Shown here: piece after piece, positions 57,460 through 64,000 of the stretch
Position numbering within the stretch: position 1 is the first letter of the stretch
How the letters are laid out: each line of letters starts with the position of its first letter
NCBI GenBank assembly: GCA_017965445.1
Contig: JAGCPZ010000005.1
Location: forward strand, 1 to 64,000
Source of the DNA: Fibrobacter sp.
GTDB lineage: Bacteria; Fibrobacterota; Fibrobacteria; Fibrobacterales; Fibrobacteraceae
Direction: 5' to 3'
Length of the DNA stretch: 64,000 nucleotides
Translations under genes and position numbers: made by a program
The notes under the pieces: generated by a model
The model's input: the letters and a program-made list of their open reading frames with translations, nothing else
What the model was told of the DNA's origin: nothing
Database searches by the model: none

Positions 57460-59343
57460 ATGAAATCAAAAATCATCAAAGGAATAGTGTCTGCTGCGCT
57501 TTTGGGTGGAGCAGTTTTTTCGTATGCAGGTCCCGGCCTTGCCGACGGTGCTGCCAAGTTCATCGGTAACATCACGCAGTCTGGCACTGCTCCTGGTCCT
57601 AATGACCAATTTACCCAACTGTGGAACCAAGCTACCGCCGAAAACGGCTGTAAGTGGGGCTCTGTGGAAGGTTCCAGGGGCCGTTTTAACTGGGGCGCCT
57701 GCGATGCTGCCTACAATTGGGCAAAGAACAATGGAGGTCACTTCAAGTTCCACGCCTTGGTGTGGGGCGGTCAGTATCCGAACTGGTTGAACGGCCTCAG
57801 TACCGACGAAACAAGAAAGGCCATTACCACCTGGTTCGATGCGGTCAAGGAACATTACCCCGAACTCGAGATGATTGACGTGGTGAACGAGGCCATTCGT
57901 ACCGGTCCCGGTCAATACCACTCTGGTTACGGCAGGGGCAACAACATCATTCCGGCTCTTGGTGGCGACAACAATGACTATGCCTTCGTGACTACGGCCT
58001 TCAAGATGGCCCGTGAACGCTGGCCCAAGGCAATTCTCATTTATAACGACTACAACACGGTCCAGTGGAACAAAGATCAGGGCATCCAGCTTATCCAGAC
58101 CATCAAGAAGAACGGTGCTCCGGTTGACGCTTACGGCTTGCAGGCCCACGACATGATGAGTCAGGGCGGTGGCCAAGGCGGTACTGGCGGCGGCGGCGTC
58201 TGCTTGAACATCAACACGCTCAAGAACATTACCAAGGAAATTTGGGACAAGACCCAGACTCCGATGTTCATTAGCGAATACGACATTGCAACGACCGATG
58301 ACAATATCCAGAAGCAGTGCTATCAGGAACAGATTTCGCACTTCATGGAAAACGAGCACATTGCAGGTATTACTTTGTGGGGCTATGTCTATGGCCATAC
58401 CTGGCTCGACTGTAACGGAAAAGCTCCCGGATGCTCCGGCATTATCAAGGACGGCAGGGACCGCGCCGCCATGGCATGGCTCAGGGAATACCTGAAGACC
58501 AACAAGGGCGTGAATACGACTGGTCTTGCAACAGGTGATGTGACTCCGGTGGAACCTGTTCCGCAGGAACCGTTCAAGGGTTCTCCGATTGCCATTCCGG
58601 GCAAGGTCGAAGTTGAAGACTTCGATAAACCGGGTCAGGGCAAAAACGAAGACGGCTCCAGCAATGCCTCTTACGGCGACGACAGTGAAAATCATGGTGA
58701 CTCCGATTACCGCAAGGACACGGGCGCTGACCTTTACAAGAAGGCTACTGGTGTTGCGCTCGGATATAATCAGGAAGGCGATTGGTATGAATGGACTGTG
58801 AACGTGGCGAAGGCTGGTGACTATACCGTGTTTGCCTCTGTCGCGACAGAAAATTCGACTTCTAGCTTCTCGCTTTCTGTCGATGGCAAGGTCGCTGTTG
58901 AAAAGGTCGCCCTTTCCGGTTCAAGTTTTGACGATTTCAGCAATGTAAAGGCTAACATCAATCTCCCGGCAGGCAAGCATATCCTCCGCATGGATGTGAC
59001 CAGTTCCTGGTTCGATATCGACTACTTCAACTTTGTCGAAGGCAAGGATGCTGCTGATCCGGAGAATAAGGGTAACGATAATCCCGGTCAAGGTGGTGAC
59101 AATCCGGGCCAAGGTGGCGATCCGGGTCAAGCCATCCAGACGAAAATCCACATGGAAACTCCGGTGCTTGGCGCCTACGATGTCTTTGACGTGAACGGAG
59201 TCCGTCTTGGCCGCATGAGGGCCTATACCATGGAAGATGCTGTGCAAATCCTCAAGACTACGAGCGAAATCAAGACTCAAGGCATCTACTTGCTCCGCTC
59301 CGTGAGAAATGGCGCAGTGAAGTCCGTTCGTATCGCTCGCTAA
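57460..59343 (+). CDS. GH10 endo-beta-1,4-xylanase with Gly-rich insert, CBM6 and FPm-1 (array copy 5)
   Basis: 627-residue secreted xylanase. Signal peptide to about 23. GH10 with NQATAENGCKW, DVVNEAIR acid/base and FISEYDIAT nucleophile. It has an extra QSGTAPGPNDQF loop near the N-terminus and a CNGKAPGC loop late in the barrel not seen in the other copies, plus the Gly-rich insert QGGGQGGTGGGGVC. CBM6 about 370-530, DNPGQGG linker, FPm-1 about 560-627. ATG 57460 follows GAGGATGTGGG; an in-frame ATG at 57442 is less likely. Confidence 0.92.
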   Translation: MKSKIIKGIVSAALLGGAVFSYAGPGLADGAAKFIGNITQSGTAPGPNDQFTQLWNQATAENGCKWGSVEGSRGRFNWGACDAAYNWAKNNGGHFKFHALVWGGQYPNWLNGLSTDETRKAITTWFDAVKEHYPELEMIDVVNEAIRTGPGQYHSGYGRGNNIIPALGGDNNDYAFVTTAFKMARERWPKAILIYNDYNTVQWNKDQGIQLIQTIKKNGAPVDAYGLQAHDMMSQGGGQGGTGGGGVCLNINTLKNITKEIWDKTQTPMFISEYDIATTDDNIQKQCYQEQISHFMENEHIAGITLWGYVYGHTWLDCNGKAPGCSGIIKDGRDRAAMAWLREYLKTNKGVNTTGLATGDVTPVEPVPQEPFKGSPIAIPGKVEVEDFDKPGQGKNEDGSSNASYGDDSENHGDSDYRKDTGADLYKKATGVALGYNQEGDWYEWTVNVAKAGDYTVFASVATENSTSSFSLSVDGKVAVEKVALSGSSFDDFSNVKANINLPAGKHILRMDVTSSWFDIDYFNFVEGKDAADPENKGNDNPGQGGDNPGQGGDPGQAIQTKIHMETPVLGAYDVFDVNGVRLGRMRAYTMEDAVQILKTTSEIKTQGIYLLRSVRNGAVKSVRIAR

Positions 59344-59396
59344 AAGAATCCTAATCCATAGTTCCCCTAGTCCAAGGGGAGCTTAAATACCCCAAA

Positions 59397-59426
59397 GCCT
59401 TCGAGGTGATTCTCGAAGGCTCTTTT
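59397..59426 (+). terminator. GH10-array terminator, copy 5
   Basis: GCCTTCGAG-GTGATT-CTCGAAGGC with TCTTTTG tail; also faces the convergent HD-GYP gene. Confidence 0.85.
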
Positions 59427-59466
59427 GTTCGGTGAAAATGAAACCCTGCACTTTCTACAGGATAGT

Positions 59467-60990
59467 TTATTTGTCAAGGAATTCTACGCATCCGTAAAGA
59501 GATTCCAGCAACGGGTTTTCCGAATCAATCCTGTTCCATGTTTGCATGGCCTTGATAACGCAGGGTCTCTTATGGCCTTTGATTGTAAGGTCGCAGTTGA
59601 AATGGAACGAATCGTTTGTATGCAGCGAATCGAACAGCAACTTCGAAAAACTGTTCCAGTTGTCCCGTCCGAAGGTGTCCCAGAATAAACGCTTCCTTTC
59701 CGGTTCTACCATAATTTGCGGGGCGTCGAGAATTTTGGCCCCGTTGGGAGAGAGTTTCAGTACGGATGGCCCATACGTGTATTCGAAAACAATCCCTTTT
59801 TGGAAAGACTCGAAAAACTTGCTTTTTTTATGTTCGTTGTTGTACTGTTGAATAACAAAGTCGTCCGGAATTTCTCCGTCGTTCTCAAAGAAAAATCTTA
59901 CGATCTTGGTAAAGTTATCATCGCTCAATCGACCGTTGTCTTTTTCGTTCATCTCGGTAGGTAAATTGTCGGCGACATCGTTCAGGCATTCCAGAAGCAA
60001 CGGGTTGAAGACTCCACATTTGTTGTTGCGGATCATGTTGAGCGCTTTTTCGTGGGAGTACGCTTCTTTGTAGCAACGTTCGTTTGTCAGGGCGTCATAG
60101 ACGTCGGCGATAGAGACGACTTGTGCGGCGATGGGGATGTCGTTCCCCTGGAGCCCATCGGGGTAGCCTTTCCCGTTCCAGCGTTCATGATGCCATCTGC
60201 AAATTTCGTAGGTAAATCTCATCAACGATTCGTTCTTGAAGAACTGCATGCCTTCGAGCATCCTGGCGCCGTTTACGGTGTGCTGTTTCATGATTTCGAA
60301 TTCTTCCGCAGTCAGCCATCCGGGCTTGTTCAGAATCTCATCGGGAATCGTAATTTTCCCGATGTCGTGCATTGCCGATGCCGTCGCGATGGTATTGATG
60401 TCTTCTTCGGTGATGTTGTATTCGTTGGTGCGTTTGAGCAAGGCCCGGAGCAGAATGTCGGTAAGCATCGTTATGTGCCAGATGTGCTGCCCGCTTTCGC
60501 CATTGCGGAATTCTACAATATGGCTTAAAATGGAAATCAGCATGTCGCTGTTCCGGGTCCTTTCGTATATTTTATTTGTAACCAGCTCGGACAGCTGCAT
60601 CTGCTTGACGTAAAGGCGGATAGTATTGCGGACTCGGGTTTGGACAATCATCTGGTCGAACGGACGGTAAATGAAATCTGTGACGCCCAGTGAAAAAGCC
60701 TTTCCCACTTGTGCACAGCCCGTCTCGGCAGAAATCATGACGACCGGAGTTCCCTTGATCCAACCTTTTTCGTTCATGACTTCAAGGACTTCCAGTCCGT
60801 CGCGTCCAGGCATGACGATGTCCAGTAAAACAAGCGTAATGTCTTTTGCTTTTTTCTCGAGAATTTGAATCGCCTCGTCGCCATCCTTGGCTTCGATAAT
60901 GTCATATTCGTCGCACAGCAGATCCGAAAGTACGGTCCTGTTCATGGCGTCATCATCGACAATTAAAATATTTGCCCGCTTGCTGTTCAT
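59467..60990 (-). CDS. Response regulator with REC and HD-GYP domains
   Basis: 507-residue cytoplasmic protein. REC domain 1-120 with acidic pocket DDD (12-14) and phospho-acceptor D57 (LLDIVMPG). HD-GYP phosphodiesterase domain about 145-335 with AMHDIGKITIPDEIL, WHHERWNGKGYPDGL and SIADVYDALTNERCYK; such domains hydrolyse cyclic di-GMP. A C-terminal region of about 170 residues resembles a PAS-type sensor. Start at 60990 (MNSKRAN); no strong Shine-Dalgarno sequence. It has no DNA-binding domain, so it is unlikely to be the direct regulator of the shared promoters. Convergent with the GH10 array and at its border. Confidence 0.88.
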   Translation of the reverse strand: MNSKRANILIVDDDAMNRTVLSDLLCDEYDIIEAKDGDEAIQILEKKAKDITLVLLDIVMPGRDGLEVLEVMNEKGWIKGTPVVMISAETGCAQVGKAFSLGVTDFIYRPFDQMIVQTRVRNTIRLYVKQMQLSELVTNKIYERTRNSDMLISILSHIVEFRNGESGQHIWHITMLTDILLRALLKRTNEYNITEEDINTIATASAMHDIGKITIPDEILNKPGWLTAEEFEIMKQHTVNGARMLEGMQFFKNESLMRFTYEICRWHHERWNGKGYPDGLQGNDIPIAAQVVSIADVYDALTNERCYKEAYSHEKALNMIRNNKCGVFNPLLLECLNDVADNLPTEMNEKDNGRLSDDNFTKIVRFFFENDGEIPDDFVIQQYNNEHKKSKFFESFQKGIVFEYTYGPSVLKLSPNGAKILDAPQIMVEPERKRLFWDTFGRDNWNSFSKLLFDSLHTNDSFHFNCDLTIKGHKRPCVIKAMQTWNRIDSENPLLESLYGCVEFLDK

Positions 60991-61058
60991 GGCCAAATTT
61001 TTGATTTTCTCGTTTCTTAATACCTTGTGGCGGTATGTTTTTAATTTAAGAAAAAAAA

Positions 61059-61073
61059 GCCCCGAAAAGGGGC
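61059..61073 (-). terminator. Leftward hairpin with T-run in a divergent region
   Basis: GCCCCGAAAAGGGGC with T8 on the minus strand, upstream of the HD-GYP gene. It would stop leftward transcripts starting to the right, or act as a leader attenuator. Confidence 0.5.
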
Positions 61074-61110
61074 AGTGCCATTTGCGATTTTTCTAAATTT
61101 CCACTTCGAA

Positions 61111-62310
61111 ATGCCGAAACCAGCGAATTACTTCCCTGCCATTGACGGTCTTCGCCTGTTGGCGAGCCTCAATATCGTGATGCTCCACCTGGGTAGTTCC
61201 AGTGCCATTACGTACTTGTCCGACTGCAAGTGGTTGATGCCCATTATTACGGCCCCCGCTTTTGCTGCAGGTATTTTTTACGTGTTGGCCGGTTTCCTGT
61301 TCGCGAGCAAGTTCAGCGATCCGGAACGCCGAATTCCGGTAATTCCCTTTATGTTCAGCCGCATTGCGAAACTCTACCGGCTGCACTTTTTCATGACGCT
61401 CCTCATGTTCGTGTTTGTCGTGTTCAGGTACAGTGGATATACGCATGTGCCTGCGCTTTCCGAAATTGGCGATTGTGCTTCGACCGGGCTTTCGAAGATG
61501 TTCCATCCGTGGCGGAGTCTGCTTATGCATCTTACGCTCACGTGGTCCATCGCCCCGGATTTGGGCATGAAACTGAATGAACCTTCGTGGTCTTTGACGA
61601 GCTTTTTCCTTTGCTATGCCATAACGCCGTGGGTGAGCCGCTGGCTGTTTCGGCAGAACCGCCGGACGCTCTGGGTGTTGTTCGGTGCCGTTTTTATTCC
61701 TGGAATCATCTGGGCGGTCGTGTTCGGTTGTACAAACAATCTTTGGTTTAGCGGTTTTGATGCGAAGTACCGCTTTTTCCACATGTTTGCGCCGGTGCGC
61801 GTCTTTGAATATCTGTTTGGCATGGTGCTTTACCGACTTTACAGCGAGGGCGTTTTCGATTGGCTCAAGAAGGACTACGTGAGCGGCATTGCGCAGGCGC
61901 TTTTGCTCCTCGCTTTGTACGGGAGCCTTTTCTTGATGCGTCCGGGCATGAACCCTGGTTACAATTACTTTATGCACCATAGCCTCCCGATTTTCATTTA
62001 TGGCATGTTTGTGCTGAGCCTTCTTTCGGGCAAGGGCTTCTTGGCGCGGTTCTTCTGCATCCCGCTCGTGCGCCGTGTCGGTCGCGCCTCGTTCTACCCT
62101 TATTTGATCCACCTGCCCCTCATTACGTTTGCGTGGGGCATTTGCAACTTGAACTGCCCGAAAAATACCATTCTCCTGCTCATTTTCATCTATACCGTGA
62201 GCACGCTTTACATGGAATTCAAAATTTGGCGTAAGAAGAGTAGGAAGTTAGTGGTGAGCCGTGAAGAGCGTCATCCTGAACAACGTGAAGGATCCACTGC
62301 TAACCAGTAA
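61111..62310 (+). CDS. Acyltransferase 3 family membrane protein
   Basis: 399-residue integral membrane acyltransferase with about ten predicted spans. AT3 signature near the N-terminus (IDGLRLLASLNIVMLHLG), SRIAKLYRLHFF after the second span and NEPSWSLTSFFLCY in the middle. Family members O-acylate surface polysaccharides, lipids or exported sugars. ATG 61111 chosen; GTG 61075 is an in-frame alternative that would begin inside the hairpin region. The C-terminal tail ERHPEQREGSTANQ is translated from an interspersed GTCATCCTGA…GGATCC repeat. Not obviously part of the hemicellulase cluster. Confidence 0.82.
   Translation: MPKPANYFPAIDGLRLLASLNIVMLHLGSSSAITYLSDCKWLMPIITAPAFAAGIFYVLAGFLFASKFSDPERRIPVIPFMFSRIAKLYRLHFFMTLLMFVFVVFRYSGYTHVPALSEIGDCASTGLSKMFHPWRSLLMHLTLTWSIAPDLGMKLNEPSWSLTSFFLCYAITPWVSRWLFRQNRRTLWVLFGAVFIPGIIWAVVFGCTNNLWFSGFDAKYRFFHMFAPVRVFEYLFGMVLYRLYSEGVFDWLKKDYVSGIAQALLLLALYGSLFLMRPGMNPGYNYFMHHSLPIFIYGMFVLSLLSGKGFLARFFCIPLVRRVGRASFYPYLIHLPLITFAWGICNLNCPKNTILLLIFIYTVSTLYMEFKIWRKKSRKLVVSREERHPEQREGSTANQ
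62270..62295. repeat. GTCATCCTGA…GAAGGATCC repeat inside coding sequence
   Basis: GTCATCCTGAACAACGTGAA then GGATCC, read as HPEQREGS at the end of the acyltransferase. Same family as 19471, 43600 and 43695. Confidence 0.7.
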
Positions 62311-62438
62311 TTAAGTAAAATCGTTCTAAATAGCTTTTTTTGTCGATACTCGACTTTGTTTTGATAAAAATAAGTGTATTTTATATTAGGGAACAACCGC
62401 AATGGGTTGTTTGGTGAGAAATTGTAGGAGAAAATACC

Positions 62439-64000
62439 ATGGATTGCCTCGAGACTTCGGACTTGACGCATGCACTCCTTTCGAGTGCGGGTGTTGGTCT
62501 ATGGACGATTGAGCTTGACAGTGGCAAGCCTCCTAGAATGTATGCTGACAAAGCCTTCCTCCAGATTTTAGGGTTACCCGAAGAAACGCTCCCCGAAGAT
62601 CTCTACAATTTATGGTGCAATAACATTGACCTTTCGTATTACGAAGCGTTTGCCGAATCTATCGAGCAAATGACTCGCGGTGAAATGTCTGAACTGGAAT
62701 ACGCTTGGAATCACCAGTCCCGTGGGATTATTTTCATCAGGAGCCATGGGGGCCGCAATAACGAATACACGCGGGGCGTTCGTCTTGAAGGTTGCGGCGT
62801 TGACGTGACCGAGCAAATTGATTTCAAAATACATTTGCAGGAACTGGACCAGTATTCCGATATCGCGAATACGCTGGGTGATGGTTTTGACAACATTTAC
62901 TATGTCAATATCGAAGACAATTCCTTTATTGAATTTAGCGCCCAAGGGGTCATGAAGACGCTCGATGCCAAAATGAGCCCGGATTTTTTTGAAGGGCTTG
63001 AACTGGCGCTAGAAAAGGTTGTGGTTCGTGACGACTGGAGCGCGGTCAGGAATTTTATTTGTAAAGACAATCTGTTGAACGCCTTGGAAAACGATAGGGC
63101 CGTGTCTGTAGCGTTCCGTTTCTTGATTGACGGACAATCGGTGTTTTACCGTTTGAAGGCCGCAAAAACTCCCGATTCCGACAACCACATCGTTGTGACT
63201 CTTGAAAACGTCGATGAAGAGGAGACTGCGAAGGCCGAACGCCAAGCCGTTGCGAACCGCGACATGGCTGTGATTTCCGGCCTGTCCGATGACTTTGGCT
63301 GTGTTGTCTATGTCGATTACGGGACACTTGCCGAGGCGCATTATCGCTTTGACCCTTTGTTCGAAAAGTACATCCCCGGCTGGTCCAGAATCAATAATTT
63401 TGGGACGCGTTTGGAAGTCCTTGTCAATACCCTTGTGCATCCGGCGGACCGCGAGGCGTTCTGCATTGCAACGGAACCGGCCAAGGTTCTTGAAATGGTC
63501 GATAAGGAACACTTGTACTTTGTCAACTTCAGGTTGCAAATCAATGACGAAGACATTTACTATCAAATTAAGTTCGTCAAGGATGAGAATTTTAAAAATC
63601 ATGTAATTGCCGGTTTCCACAGTGTCGATGCCGAGACCAAACGCGAAATGGCGAACCTCGAAAAAGCGGAACTGGCGAACAAGGCAAAGAGCGCGTTCCT
63701 TTTCAACATGTCGCACGATATCCGCACGCCGCTAAATGCGATGATTGGCTTTACCGACATGGCCATCAAGAATATCGAAGACAAGGGCAAGGCGCTGGAT
63801 TGCTTAGGTAAGTCCAAACTTTCGAGCGAGCACCTTCTGTCATTGGTCAACGATGTGCTGGATATGTCGCGCATCGAAAGCGGCAAGGTGGAACTGGACT
63901 TGTACCCCATTAACATCGACGAAAGTGGCGAAGACTATGTTCCTATGCTAAAATCGCTGGCCGAAAAGAAGAATGTGGGCTTCCAGTTTGTACGTCACGA
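62439..64000 (+). CDS. Sensor histidine kinase (3' end beyond the window)
   Basis: At least 520 residues, open to the window end. The start ATG at 62439 follows GTAGGAG. The N-terminal region contains PAS-like domains without membrane spans (GVGLWTIELDSGKPPRMYADKAFLQILGLP at the start). The HisKA dimerisation domain is visible near residues 425-490, with the phospho-acceptor His in FNMSHDIRTPLNAMIGF and DVLDMSRIESGKVEL. The ATPase domain should follow outside the window; a receiver domain is common in such soluble hybrids but not visible. An AACAACC/GGTTGTT hairpin lies in its leader at about 62392. It may pair with the nearby REC-HD-GYP protein. Confidence 0.88.
   Translation, partial: MDCLETSDLTHALLSSAGVGLWTIELDSGKPPRMYADKAFLQILGLPEETLPEDLYNLWCNNIDLSYYEAFAESIEQMTRGEMSELEYAWNHQSRGIIFIRSHGGRNNEYTRGVRLEGCGVDVTEQIDFKIHLQELDQYSDIANTLGDGFDNIYYVNIEDNSFIEFSAQGVMKTLDAKMSPDFFEGLELALEKVVVRDDWSAVRNFICKDNLLNALENDRAVSVAFRFLIDGQSVFYRLKAAKTPDSDNHIVVTLENVDEEETAKAERQAVANRDMAVISGLSDDFGCVVYVDYGTLAEAHYRFDPLFEKYIPGWSRINNFGTRLEVLVNTLVHPADREAFCIATEPAKVLEMVDKEHLYFVNFRLQINDEDIYYQIKFVKDENFKNHVIAGFHSVDAETKREMANLEKAELANKAKSAFLFNMSHDIRTPLNAMIGFTDMAIKNIEDKGKALDCLGKSKLSSEHLLSLVNDVLDMSRIESGKVELDLYPINIDESGEDYVPMLKSLAEKKNVGFQFVRH

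Overview
The window looks like Fibrobacter succinogenes or a close relative. Most of it is a run of secreted, multi-domain hemicellulases. Nearly all have the same layout: signal peptide, catalytic module, one or two CBM6 modules beginning with the motif IPGKIE, then a basic C-terminal module of about 65 residues (…VFDxxG…GVYxLRS…VRxxR). That last module matches the Fibrobacter paralogous module FPm-1 known from F. succinogenes acetyl xylan esterase and arabinofuranosidase.

Layout. 1-142: tail of a neighbouring gene and its terminator. 274-11187: three GH43 paralogues, with a subtilase placed between the first two and a Rpn-type nuclease plus broken gene fragments before the third. 11714-19466: GH30 xylanase and three CE6 acetyl xylan esterases, each CE6 overlapping a 27-residue membrane microprotein gene. 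19734-24040: a small secreted protein and two tandem CE1-type esterases, all on the minus strand. 24336-30493: GH43, CE1 esterase and a second alpha/beta-hydrolase esterase. 30709-48895: GH27, a GH141-like beta-helix enzyme with a GH43 in one operon, a CotH-kinase-like protein, GH2, GH95 and GH5. 49083-59343: five tandem GH10 xylanases. 59467-64000: REC-HD-GYP response regulator, acyltransferase 3 and a sensor histidine kinase cut by the window end; these mark the edge of the cluster.

How it works together. GH10, GH30 and GH5 enzymes can cut backbones. GH43, GH27, GH2, GH95 and the GH141-like enzyme can remove arabinose, xylose, galactose and fucose side groups. CE6 and CE1 enzymes remove acetyl and probably feruloyl or related esters. 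No sugar transporter, SusC/D pair or pentose-catabolic gene is visible, which fits an organism that strips hemicellulose to reach cellulose.

Two undescribed-looking systems stand out. (1) Sixteen places carry a bipartite promoter: a 15-bp inverted repeat TKGAY-N5-RTCMA, then a TAnnTTT-like box whose first base is 44 bp after the end of the repeat (13 of 16 exactly, the others within 1 bp). It lies ahead of most glycosidase genes and probably defines one hemicellulase regulon under an unknown activator. (2) A conserved 27-residue, single-membrane-span microprotein is encoded immediately after, and overlapping the stop codon of, each of the three CE6 genes. Its three copies differ mostly by synonymous changes.
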